DNA of 43,373 nucleotides from Clostridiales bacterium UBA6386 (GCA_002437585.1 DJQM01000048.1:1-43373), one strand, 5' to 3'; positions 1 to 8,435 are shown, counted from the stretch's first letter. Notes: a model not told the origin generated them from the sequence alone. Translations and numbers: made by a program.

Positions 1-49
1 ACTTCATTTTAGCACATACACACTTTTTTGACTTTTTTCGGATTTCCTC

Positions 50-78
50 TTGCATTGTTCCGCTGCCCGTGGTACAAT
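50..78 (+). promoter_or_regulatory. sigma-A promoter of the aromatic operon
   Basis: A -35 hexamer TTGCAT (50-55) and a -10 hexamer TACAAT (73-78) are separated by 17 bp. Transcription would start near 85, about 25 bases before the leader peptide start codon, which suits an attenuator. The call rests on hexamer match and spacing only. Confidence 0.75.
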
Positions 79-110
79 GTCTTCAGCTACAGGATTTGGA
101 GGATTTATCC

Positions 111-167
111 ATGGCCGCAAATCGGATGCGCAGCTTCTCCTTTTACTACTATTACTTTTTCGCTTGA
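111..167 (+). CDS. Phe/Tyr-rich leader peptide of the aro operon
   Basis: An 18-residue peptide, MAANRMRSFSFYYYYFFA, ends in TGA at 165-167. A good ribosome binding site (GGAGG, 98-102) lies 8 bases before the ATG. Eight of the last ten sense codons are Phe or Tyr: F9, F11, Y12-Y15, F16, F17. The operon downstream makes exactly these two amino acids. The Tyr/Phe codons themselves form the 5' arm of a hairpin (147-159 with 167-179), so a ribosome stalled there for lack of charged tRNA-Tyr or tRNA-Phe would block that hairpin. The composition parallels the pheL-type leader peptides of enterobacteria. The peptide is probably only a sensor with no function after release. It is too short to appear in ordinary gene calls. 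Confidence 0.9.
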   Translation: MAANRMRSFSFYYYYFFA

Positions 168-256
168 AAAGTAATAGTAATTTGTGCTGCAAATCTTCCG
201 TAGCAGGAAAGCGTAATTGAGCGCCGCACGAATTACTCGTGCGGCGCATATTTTTT
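147..256 (+). promoter_or_regulatory. Transcription attenuator: three mutually exclusive hairpins
   Basis: Three pairings are visible. (a) 147-159 pairs with 167-179 (13 perfect pairs); this is the anti-antiterminator, overlapping the Tyr/Phe codons. (b) 176-190 can pair with 223-237 (14 of 15 positions, one of them a G-U pair); this is the antiterminator. (c) 221-231 pairs with 237-247 (11 perfect pairs, loop of 5), followed by six T at 251-256; this is the intrinsic terminator. Hairpin b uses bases of both a and c, so they exclude each other. A ribosome stalled on the leader peptide would mask 147-159, allow b, and permit read-through into aroF. Fast translation would favour c and termination. 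The structures are read from sequence; the regulation is inferred from established attenuation logic. Confidence 0.9.
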
Positions 257-270
257 AGGAGATGTGTCTT

Positions 271-1272
271 ATGATTGCAATTCTGAAGCCCGGCACCACC
301 CCCGCCCAGACCGACCATCTGGTCAGCTGGCTGAAGGCCATGAACCTGGACGTTCATATTTCCCATGGCGAGGAGGTCACGATTCTCGGTCTGGTGGGCG
401 ATACCACCCGGGTGGACATCGACCTGCTGAAAAGCCTGGAAATGGTGGACACCGTCAAGCGGGTCACAGAGCCATTCAAGCAGGCCAACCGGAAGTTCCA
501 CCCTCTGGACACCATCATCGAGGTGGGCAGCGCCCGGATCGGCGGCGGCTATTTTGCCATGATTGCCGGCCCCTGCTCCGTAGAATCGGAAGCGCAGATC
601 GTGGAGGTTGCCCAGGCGGTGAAGGCCTCCGGCGCAAACCTGCTTCGGGGCGGCGCCTTCAAGCCCCGGACCTCCCCCTACGCCTTCCAGGGCATGGGTG
701 CCGAGGGTATCCGACTGCTGCTGAAGGCCAAGGAGGCAACCTCCCTTCCCATTGTCACGGAAATCATGAACATCTCCACCCTCGACCTGTTCGCCGACGT
801 GGACGTGATCCAGGTGGGTGCCCGGAACATGCAGAATTTTGACCTTCTGAAGGAGCTGGGCAAAACCAACAAGCCCATCCTGCTCAAGCGTGGCCTGGCC
901 AACACCATTCAGGAGCTTCTCATGAGCGCGGAGTACATCATGAGCGAAGGAAACGACAAGGTCATTCTCTGCGAGCGGGGCATCCGCACCTTCGAGACCG
1001 CCACCCGGAACACCCTGGACTTATCCGCTGTGGCGGTACTGCACAGCCTGACCCACCTGCCCGTGGTGGTCGATCCCAGCCACGCCACCGGTAAGTCGGA
1101 GCTGGTACCCTCCATGGCTCTGGCCGCCACCGCCGCCGGTGCCGACGGCATTATGGTGGAGGTACACAACAACCCTGCCGCCGCCTTGTGCGACGGTGCC
1201 CAGTCCCTGACCCCCGCTCAGTTCGATGAGCTGAACCGGCGTGTCCAGCGTCTGCGTGAGGTTCTGGTATGA
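271..1272 (+). CDS. aroF: 3-deoxy-7-phosphoheptulonate synthase, type I-beta with N-terminal regulatory domain
   Basis: The enzyme condenses phosphoenolpyruvate and erythrose 4-phosphate to DAHP, the committing step of the shikimate pathway, in the cytosol. The 333-residue protein has an N-terminal ferredoxin-like/ACT-like domain (about 1-70) and a TIM-barrel domain with the GPCSVES metal-site motif at 100-106, the KPRTSPYAFQG motif and DPSHATG. The arrangement and length match the Thermotoga-type enzyme, whose N-terminal domain mediates tyrosine feedback, so both transcript and enzyme are probably controlled by end product. The start is ATG 271, with AGGAG (257-261) 9 bases upstream. The in-frame ATG at 262 is excluded because it directly abuts that site. 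It is the first gene of the operon, and its stop overlaps the tyrA start. Confidence 0.95.
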   Translation: MIAILKPGTTPAQTDHLVSWLKAMNLDVHISHGEEVTILGLVGDTTRVDIDLLKSLEMVDTVKRVTEPFKQANRKFHPLDTIIEVGSARIGGGYFAMIAGPCSVESEAQIVEVAQAVKASGANLLRGGAFKPRTSPYAFQGMGAEGIRLLLKAKEATSLPIVTEIMNISTLDLFADVDVIQVGARNMQNFDLLKELGKTNKPILLKRGLANTIQELLMSAEYIMSEGNDKVILCERGIRTFETATRNTLDLSAVAVLHSLTHLPVVVDPSHATGKSELVPSMALAATAAGADGIMVEVHNNPAAALCDGAQSLTPAQFDELNRRVQRLREVLV

Positions 1273-2099
1273 AGGTAGGAATTCTCGGCCTTGGCCTCAT
1301 CGGCGGCTCCATGGCCAGAGCCTACGCCCTGGAGGGTCATACGGTTTACGCCGCGGAAACCGACGAATCCATGCTGTCCTTTGCCATGCTGGCGGGAGCC
1401 GTCCACGGCAGGCTGGACGAGCAGTCCATCCCCCAGTGCGATCTGATCCTGCTTGCCATCTACCCGGACGGCAGCGCCTCCTGGCTGGAGCGGAACGCCC
1501 CCCTTGTTTCCAAAAACGCCCTGGTTATCGACTGCTGCGGTGTCAAGCAGGAGGTGTGCCGCCGGTGCTTCCCGGTGGCAAAGCAGTACGGCTTCACCTT
1601 CGTCGGCGGCCATCCCATGGCCGGCTCCCAGTTCTCCGGCTTCAAGTACAGCCGAGCCACCCTCTACAACGGCGCGCCTATGGTGCTGGTGCCGCCGGTC
1701 TTTGACGATATTGCCCTTTTGCAGCGGGTGAAGGACGCCTTGAAACCCTGCCGCTTCGGTTCCTTCTCCGTAACCACCGCCGAGGAACACGATAAAATGA
1801 TCGCCTTCACCTCTCAGATGCCCCATATTCTGAGCAACGCCTTCATTAAGTCCCCCACCGCCCTGAAGCACAAGGGCTTCTCCGCGGGCAGCTACAAGGA
1901 TCTGACCCGGGTGGCCTGGCTGAATCCCCAGATGTGGGCGGAGCTGTTCCTGGAAAACCGGGAAAACACCCTCTTTGAGCTGGACTTTTACATTCAGAGC
2001 CTCCAGGCGTATGAGAAGGCCATCCGCGATTCCGATATGGACACCCTGGTAAAGCTTCTGGACGAGGGCAAAAAACGCAAAGAGGAGGTGGACGGATGA
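1269..2099 (+). CDS. tyrA: Prephenate dehydrogenase
   Basis: Oxidatively decarboxylates prephenate to 4-hydroxyphenylpyruvate, the tyrosine precursor. The 276-residue protein opens with a Rossmann GLGLIGGS dinucleotide-binding motif, has the conserved HPMAG segment (about residues 114-118), and ends in the helical dimerisation region typical of the family. It is a single-domain enzyme without a fused chorismate mutase or C-terminal ACT domain. The start codon overlaps the aroF stop (ATGA), and its own stop overlaps aroB in the same way, so translation is probably coupled. The alternative, arogenate dehydrogenase, cannot be excluded from sequence alone. Confidence 0.93.
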   Translation: MKVGILGLGLIGGSMARAYALEGHTVYAAETDESMLSFAMLAGAVHGRLDEQSIPQCDLILLAIYPDGSASWLERNAPLVSKNALVIDCCGVKQEVCRRCFPVAKQYGFTFVGGHPMAGSQFSGFKYSRATLYNGAPMVLVPPVFDDIALLQRVKDALKPCRFGSFSVTTAEEHDKMIAFTSQMPHILSNAFIKSPTALKHKGFSAGSYKDLTRVAWLNPQMWAELFLENRENTLFELDFYIQSLQAYEKAIRDSDMDTLVKLLDEGKKRKEEVDG

Positions 2100-3130
2100 A
2101 CACCGTCACCGTCAGCGCATCGAAAACCTATGACATTCTCATCGGCTCCGGCATTCTGTCGGAGCTGGGTTCCCGAGTCCGGGTGCTTGGCAAGGCTCGG
2201 AAGGTCTGTATCGTCAGCGAAACCAGCGTTTTCCCCCTCTGGGGCGAAACTGCCCGTTCCAGCCTGGAAGCCGCCGGCTTCGATGTCTGCGCCTATGTCT
2301 TTCCCGCTGGCGAGGAAAGCAAAAACGGGGAAAATCTTCTGAAGCTTCTGAACTTTCTGGCAGAAAACGGCCTGACCCGGTCGGACATCCTCGTGGCTCT
2401 GGGCGGCGGCGTCACCGGCGATCTGGCGGGTTTTGCCGCCGCCTGCTTCCTTCGGGGCATCCGCTTTGTCCAGGTACCCACCACCCTGCTTGCCGCCGTG
2501 GATTCCTCGGTAGGCGGAAAAACCGCCGTTGATTTGCCCGCGGGCAAAAACTTAGCCGGTGCCTTCTGGCAGCCCAGTCTCGTCATTTGCGATACTGACA
2601 CCCTGGACACCCTGCCCGCAGACATTTTCCGGGACGGCTGCGCCGAGGTCATCAAGTACGGCATTCTCTACGACCCCAAGCTTTTTGCCCACCTGGAGGA
2701 AAAAGGCCTGGATTTTGACCGGGAAGCGGTCATCACCCGATGCGTGGAATTAAAGCGGGACGTGGTCATGGAGGACGAATTCGACACTGGCGCTCGCATG
2801 AAGCTGAACCTGGGTCACACCATCGGCCACGGGGTAGAGGCTCGAAGCAATTTTACCCTCTCCCACGGAAAATCCGTTGCCATCGGCATGGCCATTGTCT
2901 GCCGTGCCAGCCGCTGCCCGGACACCCCCCGGATTCTGGGGATTCTGCAAACATTCGGCCTTCCCATCACCACGGACGAAAGCGTCCAGGACATTTACAA
3001 CTACACCCTTTCCGACAAGAAACGCTCCGGGGACACCGTCCGGCTGATTATCCCCCGGCGCATCGGCGACTGCGCCATCGTCCCCACCCCGGTACACGCT
3101 CTCAAATCCTTCATTCAGGCGGGACTGTAA
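2096..3130 (+). CDS. aroB: 3-dehydroquinate synthase
   Basis: Converts DAHP to 3-dehydroquinate, the second shikimate-pathway step, using NAD and a divalent metal. The 344-residue protein has the glycine-rich ALGGGVTGDLAGF motif, the VPTTLLAAVDSSVGGK segment, and the metal-ligand region LNLGHTIGHGVE. Length is normal for the family. The ATG overlaps the tyrA stop (ATGA), and aroA begins one base after the stop, so it sits tightly inside the operon. Confidence 0.96.
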   Translation: MNTVTVSASKTYDILIGSGILSELGSRVRVLGKARKVCIVSETSVFPLWGETARSSLEAAGFDVCAYVFPAGEESKNGENLLKLLNFLAENGLTRSDILVALGGGVTGDLAGFAAACFLRGIRFVQVPTTLLAAVDSSVGGKTAVDLPAGKNLAGAFWQPSLVICDTDTLDTLPADIFRDGCAEVIKYGILYDPKLFAHLEEKGLDFDREAVITRCVELKRDVVMEDEFDTGARMKLNLGHTIGHGVEARSNFTLSHGKSVAIGMAIVCRASRCPDTPRILGILQTFGLPITTDESVQDIYNYTLSDKKRSGDTVRLIIPRRIGDCAIVPTPVHALKSFIQAGL

Positions 3131-3131
3131 T

Positions 3132-4322
3132 ATGGATATCACCATCATTCCAACCCCCTTGCGGGGCGAAATCACCCCAATCCCCTCCAAATCCCAGGCT
3201 CACCGCCTGCTGATTCTGGCAGCCTTCGCGGACGCTCCCACGGAGCTTCTCTGCGCGGAAACCAACCGGGACATCGAAGCCACGGTGGACTGCCTGAACG
3301 CCCTGGGCGCGGATATTTTCCGCACAAACACCGGCTACACCGTCCGCCCTGTCCGGGTACTTCCAGAGGAAGCCACGCTTAACTGCTGCGAAAGCGGTTC
3401 CACTCTCCGCTTTCTCCTGCCAGTAGCCGGTGCTTTGGGCGTGGACACCACTTTTTTGCTGGAGGGTCGCCTGCCCCAGCGTCCCTTGTCTCCTATGTGG
3501 GAGGAAATGGAGCGGATGGGATGTTCCCTTTCCCGCCCTACCCCGAACACCATCCACTGCGCCGGAACACTTCGCCCAGGCCATTACACCATCGATGGCG
3601 GTGTTTCCAGCCAGTATATCACGGGCTTTCTGCTGGCCCTATCCCTGCCGGATTCCCCCAGCACCCTGGAAATCACCGGCAAGCTGGAATCCACCCCCTA
3701 TGTGGACTTGACAAAGGATGCTCTGCGCCAGTTCGGCGCGGAGCCGGAGCATCCGGGCCAATGCAAGCTCCACTCTCCCGGAATCCTTGCGGTGGAAGCG
3801 GATTGGAGCAACGCCGCCTTCTTCCTGGCGGCCAACGCCCTGGGAAGCGAGGTTGCCATTCACGACCTGAACCCCGATTCCGCCCAGGGAGACCGAGCCG
3901 CCGCACAGCTTCTTCCAAAGCTGACACAAGAGGCCGTCACCATCGACGCTTCCGACATTCCCGACCTGGTTCCTATCCTCTGCGTCACCGCCGCCTGCTT
4001 TCACGGTGCCGCCTTTACCAACATCCGGCGGCTTCGGTTAAAGGAATCCGACCGGGTAGCCTCCGTCATTGCCATGTTGGAGGCACTGGGCGGCCGGGCG
4101 GAAGCGGATGAGAACACCCTCCGTGTTTTCGGAACCGGCCTTGTGGGCGGCATTGTAGACAGCGTGAACGATCACCGGATCGCCATGGCCGCCGCCATTG
4201 CGGCCACCCGCTGCCGGGAGCCCGTCACCGTTCTGGGTGCCCAGTGCGTCCGGAAATCCTACCCCAAATTTTTCGACGAATACCGTCGGCTAGGAGGCCG
4301 CTATGAGCAGTACCTACGGTGA
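3132..4322 (+). CDS. aroA: 3-phosphoshikimate 1-carboxyvinyltransferase (EPSP synthase)
   Basis: Transfers the enolpyruvyl group of PEP to shikimate 3-phosphate. The 396-residue protein shows the expected signatures: KSQAHR near residue 20 in place of the usual KSxSxR, the SGSTLRFLLP segment, the QYITGFLLAL substrate-binding region, RLRLKESDR and NDHRIAMAAA. It is somewhat shorter than the E. coli enzyme (about 427), as in many clostridia. The 3' end overlaps aroC by 20 bases. The altered first motif is worth noting but lies in an otherwise intact protein. Confidence 0.94.
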   Translation: MDITIIPTPLRGEITPIPSKSQAHRLLILAAFADAPTELLCAETNRDIEATVDCLNALGADIFRTNTGYTVRPVRVLPEEATLNCCESGSTLRFLLPVAGALGVDTTFLLEGRLPQRPLSPMWEEMERMGCSLSRPTPNTIHCAGTLRPGHYTIDGGVSSQYITGFLLALSLPDSPSTLEITGKLESTPYVDLTKDALRQFGAEPEHPGQCKLHSPGILAVEADWSNAAFFLAANALGSEVAIHDLNPDSAQGDRAAAQLLPKLTQEAVTIDASDIPDLVPILCVTAACFHGAAFTNIRRLRLKESDRVASVIAMLEALGGRAEADENTLRVFGTGLVGGIVDSVNDHRIAMAAAIAATRCREPVTVLGAQCVRKSYPKFFDEYRRLGGRYEQYLR

Positions 4323-5406
4323 ACACCTTAAGCTTTCCATTTTCGGCCAGTCCCATGGGGCGGCCATCGGCATGACCCTGGACGGCATTCCCGCGGGGCT
4401 TCCCGTGGATTTTGATGTCTTGCAGACCTTCCTGAACCGCCGGGCTCCAGGCCAGAACGACTGGTCAACCCCCCGGAAGGAAGAAGACCGGCCGGAATTT
4501 TTAGCCGGAATTCTGGAGGGCTTCACCTGCGGCGCGCCCATTGCCGCCGTGATCCACAACAAAAACACCCGCTCCGGGGACTACGCCAACCTGGCCGGCT
4601 GCCCCCGCCCCGGCCATGCGGATTACACCGCCCAGGTCAAATACGGCGGCTTTCAGGACCCGGCCGGCGGCGGCCATTTCTCCGGCCGGCTGACCGCGCC
4701 CCTGTGCATTGCCGGCGGCCTGTGCCTGCAATGGCTGGGGGAAATGGGCATTCACATCGCCGCGAAAATCTCCGAAATCGCCGGAATCCCCGACGAAGAA
4801 GCCCTCGACCCTCTGAACCCCAATCTGAGTGCCATCCCCGCCGACTTTCCCGTTCTGTCCGTTCTCTCTACCCAGCGCATGAAGGATGCCATCGCCCAGG
4901 CGCGAGCCGAGGGTGACAGCGTCGGCGGCGTGGTGGAGTGCTGGATCACCGGCCTGCCTGCCGGACTGGGCGAGCCCATGTTCGGCGGCGTGGAAAGCCG
5001 GATCGCCCAGATCATCTACGGCATTCCTGCCGTAAAAGCCCTGGAATTCGGTGCCGGACGGGCTGCCGCCGCCATGCGGGGAAGCCAGTGCAACGACCCC
5101 TTCACCATGGAAAACGGTGCTGTGCGCACTTTAACCAACAACGCGGGCGGCATTTTGGGCGGAATCACGAACGGTATGCCGGTGGTCTTCCGGACAACCT
5201 TCAAGCCTACCCCTTCTATCTCCCGACCCCAAAGAAGCGTTTCCCTGAGCCGGGGCGAGGATACCGAGCTGACAATCCGGGGTCGTCACGACCCCTGCAT
5301 CGTTCCCAGAGCCGTGCCCGTGGTGGAAGCCGCCGCTGCCATCGCCATTTACGATCTCACCTTAAGCAACACCCAGACAAGCAGGAGGAAAGAATCATGG
5401 ATCTAA
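4303..5406 (+). CDS. aroC: Chorismate synthase
   Basis: Eliminates phosphate from EPSP to give chorismate, using reduced FMN as cofactor. The 367-residue protein has the N-terminal GQSHG motif, the RRAPGQ segment, GGFQDPAGGGHFSGRLTAPL (the clostridial form of the GGxSSARET region) and the C-terminal GRHDPCIVPRAVPVVEA motif. The start lies 20 bases inside aroA, behind the purine-rich stretch TAGGAGG. The end overlaps pheA by 10 bases. No flavin reductase gene is linked, so reduced FMN must be supplied from elsewhere. Confidence 0.96.
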   Translation: MSSTYGEHLKLSIFGQSHGAAIGMTLDGIPAGLPVDFDVLQTFLNRRAPGQNDWSTPRKEEDRPEFLAGILEGFTCGAPIAAVIHNKNTRSGDYANLAGCPRPGHADYTAQVKYGGFQDPAGGGHFSGRLTAPLCIAGGLCLQWLGEMGIHIAAKISEIAGIPDEEALDPLNPNLSAIPADFPVLSVLSTQRMKDAIAQARAEGDSVGGVVECWITGLPAGLGEPMFGGVESRIAQIIYGIPAVKALEFGAGRAAAAMRGSQCNDPFTMENGAVRTLTNNAGGILGGITNGMPVVFRTTFKPTPSISRPQRSVSLSRGEDTELTIRGRHDPCIVPRAVPVVEAAAAIAIYDLTLSNTQTSRRKESWI

Positions 5407-6539
5407 CGGAAATCCGCCAGGAAATCGACGGAATCGACCGGGAGCTGGTGCGGCTGTTCTGCGCCAGAATGAATCTGTCCGCCCAGGTGGCCGACTACAA
5501 AAAGGCAAATAACCTGCCCATTTTCGTCCCCGCCCGGGAGCGTGCCATCCTCCAGAGGGTAGCGGAGCTGGCAGACCCGGATATGGAAAACTACACCCGG
5601 GTGCTCTACTCCATGCTCTTCGAGCTGAGCCGGAGCTACCAGAGCAAGCGCAACGGAGAGCTGAGTCCCCTGTATCAGGCCATTTCCCAGGCCATCGAGC
5701 GCACCCCCAAGCTCTTCCCTCAGAACCCCATCGTGGCCTGTCAGGGCGTGGAGGGTGCCTATTCCCAGATTGCCTGCGAGAAAATTTTCAAGTCTCCCCT
5801 CATTATGTATTTCAAGAGCTTCGACGCGGTGTTCAACGCCATCGAGCAGGGCATGTGCCAATATGGCATCCTCCCCATTGAAAACTCCACCGCCGGTTCC
5901 GTGACCAAGGTCTACGATCTGATGATCCGGCACAATTTCTATATCGTCCGCACCTTCCGGCTGAAAATCGACCACAATCTGCTGGCCAACCCCGGTGCCG
6001 CTCTTTCGGACATCAAAACCATCTATTCCCACGAGCAGGCCATCAACCAGTGCGGCGACTTTCTCCGCTCCCTGACCGGGGTGCACATCGTCCCCGTGGA
6101 AAATACCGCTCTGGCCTCGGAAATGGTGGCAAAGTCCGGAAGTCGCGAGGTCGCCGCCCTGTCCAGCCGCTCCTGCGCCGAACTTTACGGCCTGCAATGC
6201 CTTGCCGCCTCCGTCCAGGATAGGGGCAACAACCGCACCCGGTTTATCTGCATCAGCAAGCATCTGGAAATCTATCCCGGTGCCGATAAAACCAGCATCA
6301 TGATGGTCACGCCCCACAAGCCCGGTGCGCTTTACAAGGTGCTGGCTCGGCTGTACACCCTGGGCATCAACGTGACCAAGCTGGAATCCCGGCCCATCCC
6401 CGACCGGGAATTCGAGTTCATGTTCTATTTCGACCTGGAAACCTCCATTTACTCCGAAGAATACGTTCAGCTGATGTGCGAGCTGGACGAGCTGTGCGAG
6501 GAATTCAAGTATCTGGGCAGCTATTCCGAGGTGGTCTGA
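5397..6539 (+). CDS. pheA: Bifunctional chorismate mutase / prephenate dehydratase
   Basis: Makes prephenate from chorismate and then phenylpyruvate. The 380-residue protein has three parts: an AroQ-class chorismate mutase (about 1-85), prephenate dehydratase (about 110-290) with the catalytic TRF motif at 281-283, and a C-terminal ACT domain (about 298-375) containing PGALYKVL and ESRP (330-333), the phenylalanine-binding motifs of the family. Feedback inhibition by Phe is therefore expected in addition to attenuation. The start ATG at 5397 has AGGAGG 8 bases upstream and overlaps the aroC stop. A longer in-frame extension back to 4938 is a shadow of aroC and is not used. Confidence 0.96.
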   Translation: MDLTEIRQEIDGIDRELVRLFCARMNLSAQVADYKKANNLPIFVPARERAILQRVAELADPDMENYTRVLYSMLFELSRSYQSKRNGELSPLYQAISQAIERTPKLFPQNPIVACQGVEGAYSQIACEKIFKSPLIMYFKSFDAVFNAIEQGMCQYGILPIENSTAGSVTKVYDLMIRHNFYIVRTFRLKIDHNLLANPGAALSDIKTIYSHEQAINQCGDFLRSLTGVHIVPVENTALASEMVAKSGSREVAALSSRSCAELYGLQCLAASVQDRGNNRTRFICISKHLEIYPGADKTSIMMVTPHKPGALYKVLARLYTLGINVTKLESRPIPDREFEFMFYFDLETSIYSEEYVQLMCELDELCEEFKYLGSYSEVV

Positions 6540-7765
6540 TGAAATGCGGTTTATTGGGCAGAAAGCTGGGTCACAGCTACTCCCCACAGATTCATGCGCT
6601 TCTGGGGGACTACTCCTACGACCTTTTTGAAAAGGAGCGGTCAGAGCTGGAAAATTTCCTGAAAAACGGAGATTTTACCGGTCTGAACGTGACCATTCCC
6701 TATAAAAAGGACGTGATCCCCTATCTTTCCCAGCTGTCTCCGACGGCAAAAAAAATGGGTGCGGTGAACACCATTCTCCGCCGCCCTGACGGCACCCTCT
6801 ACGGCCACAACACCGATTATTATGGCTTCACTTCTCTGGTACGCCACGCCGGGCTTCCGGTTGCCGGAAAGAAGGTGCTGGTGCTGGGCAGCGGCGGTGC
6901 TTCCAATACGGCGGTGGCCGCCCTGGAAGACCTGGGTGCTCACCCGGTGGTCATCTCCCGCTCCGGGGAGAACAACTACGGCAATCTCCATCTCCACAAG
7001 GATGCTTCCGTGATTGTCAACGCCACCCCCCTGGGCATGTACCCCAACACCGGTGTCTCCCCCATCGACCTGTGGCTTTTCCCACACTTAGAGGGCGTGC
7101 TGGACGTGATCTACAACCCGGCAAGAACCCAGCTGCTCCTGGACGCGGAAAAATTAGGCATCCCCTGTGAAAACGGCCTGTGGATGCTGGTAGCCCAGGC
7201 CAAGGAGGCCGCCGAGGTTTTCATCGGTCAGAAAATCTCCGATGACAGCATCGAAAAAATCGATCGGATTCTCTCCCACCAGATGAAGAATATCGTCCTT
7301 ATCGGTATGCCCGGCTGCGGCAAAACCACCATTGGCACACTTCTTGCCCGGAAGCTGAACCGCGCTCTGGCGGATGCGGACGAAAAGATCATCACGCTCG
7401 CCGGAAAGTCCATCCCGGATATCTTCGCTCAGGATGGAGAGCCGGTTTTCCGGGATTGGGAAACCCAAGCCCTGTCCGAGCTTGGCAAGCAGTCCGGCCT
7501 GGTCATCGCCACCGGCGGCGGCAGCGTCACCCAGAAGCGCAACTATTCCCACCTTCATCAGAACGGCTATCTCGTCTGGCTGGAGCGGGATCCCAGCCAG
7601 CTTCCCACAGACGGCCGCCCCCTGTCCCAGGCAAACGATTTAAGGCAAATGTACGCCGCCCGGAAACCTCTTTACGAAGCCTTTGCCGACATCCGGGTGG
7701 AAAACACCGATACCCCGGTGGAAACGGCGGAAAAAATTCTGAATGCTCTGGAGGAACTGCCATGA
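6539..7765 (+). CDS. aroE-aroK: Shikimate dehydrogenase - shikimate kinase fusion
   Basis: One 408-residue polypeptide carries two consecutive pathway steps. Residues 1 to about 248 are AroE: SYSPQIH substrate loop, catalytic Lys56 in NVTIPYK, Asp93 in NTD, and the GSGGAS nucleotide motif at 118-122. Residues about 250-408 are shikimate kinase: Walker A GMPGCGKT (256-263), DAD and FRDWE substrate residues, ATGGGS, and the lid Arg in DGRPL. No stop or frameshift separates the halves. Fusion would couple NADPH reduction of dehydroshikimate to phosphorylation of shikimate. The start overlaps the pheA stop (ATGA) and the end overlaps aroQ (ATGA). Confidence 0.95.
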   Translation: MKCGLLGRKLGHSYSPQIHALLGDYSYDLFEKERSELENFLKNGDFTGLNVTIPYKKDVIPYLSQLSPTAKKMGAVNTILRRPDGTLYGHNTDYYGFTSLVRHAGLPVAGKKVLVLGSGGASNTAVAALEDLGAHPVVISRSGENNYGNLHLHKDASVIVNATPLGMYPNTGVSPIDLWLFPHLEGVLDVIYNPARTQLLLDAEKLGIPCENGLWMLVAQAKEAAEVFIGQKISDDSIEKIDRILSHQMKNIVLIGMPGCGKTTIGTLLARKLNRALADADEKIITLAGKSIPDIFAQDGEPVFRDWETQALSELGKQSGLVIATGGGSVTQKRNYSHLHQNGYLVWLERDPSQLPTDGRPLSQANDLRQMYAARKPLYEAFADIRVENTDTPVETAEKILNALEELP

Positions 7766-8193
7766 AAATTCTCGTCATCAACGGCCCCAACCTGAACATG
7801 CTGGGCATTCGGGAGCCGGGCATTTACGGCAAAGACACCTTTTCTGACCTGCTGGCTCTGCTGGAGGAAACCGGCAGGGCTCTGGGCGTGGAGGTGGAGC
7901 AGTACCAGTCCAATCACGAGGGCGATCTGGTGGATAAAATTCAGTGGGCCTATGGTAAAATCGACGGCATTGTCATCAATCCCGCGGCCTACACCCACAC
8001 CAGTGTCGCCATTCTGGATGCCCTGAAGGCCGTGTCCATCCCCGCGGTGGAGGTACACATCTCCGACGTGGATGCCCGGGAGTCCTTCCGGCAGATTTCC
8101 TACGCAGGTCTCGTCTGCGAGAAGACCATCAAGGGTCACGGCTTCGCCGGATACCGGGAAGCCATGGAATACCTGGTTGAAAAATACGGTTAA
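7762..8193 (+). CDS. aroQ: Type II 3-dehydroquinate dehydratase
   Basis: Dehydrates 3-dehydroquinate to 3-dehydroshikimate, completing the set of shikimate enzymes in this operon. The 143-residue length is typical of the small type II dodecameric enzymes. Visible motifs: INGPNLNMLGIREPGIYG with the catalytic Tyr, QSNHEGDLVD, INPAAYTHTSVA and EVHISD. The start overlaps the aroEK stop. It is the last gene of the operon; a cruciform-forming repeat begins 43 bases downstream. Confidence 0.97.
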   Translation: MKILVINGPNLNMLGIREPGIYGKDTFSDLLALLEETGRALGVEVEQYQSNHEGDLVDKIQWAYGKIDGIVINPAAYTHTSVAILDALKAVSIPAVEVHISDVDARESFRQISYAGLVCEKTIKGHGFAGYREAMEYLVEKYG

Positions 8194-8236
8194 CATACCT
8201 GCCCTGTGTCAAAACGCTGAAACCTGAATATTATGA

Positions 8237-8361
8237 TGTCATTGCGAACCAGTGACCGATGTCACTGGTGTGGCAATCCGCATCCCCTAAAATGTTGCGT
8301 ATTTCAGTATTTTAAGGAGAACGGATTGCCACACCAGTCTGCGGACTGGTTCGCAATGACA
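8237..8361. repeat. 125-bp cruciform-forming repeat element
   Basis: The outer arms TGTCATTGCGAACCAGT (from 8237) and its complement (to 8361) are inverted repeats extending about 40 bp. Each arm contains its own smaller hairpin (CCAGTGAC/GTCACTGG on the left, ACCAGTC/GACTGGT on the right), so the whole can form a four-armed structure. The sequence between the arms is AT-rich. A single, degenerate arm of the same family occurs at 28643-28680. It encodes nothing recognisable and is probably a non-autonomous mobile repeat. Confidence 0.8.
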
Positions 8362-8435
8362 CGCTTATTGTTCCTAGTTCTTTTCGTCAGTAATGCTCTA
8401 AATGCGGTAGCCCCATCATTGCCTTTAATCAAAAT

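Noticed and set aside
262..270. Upstream start ATG 262 for aroF
   Set aside because: It immediately follows the AGGAG site, leaving no spacing; ATG 271 is correctly spaced.
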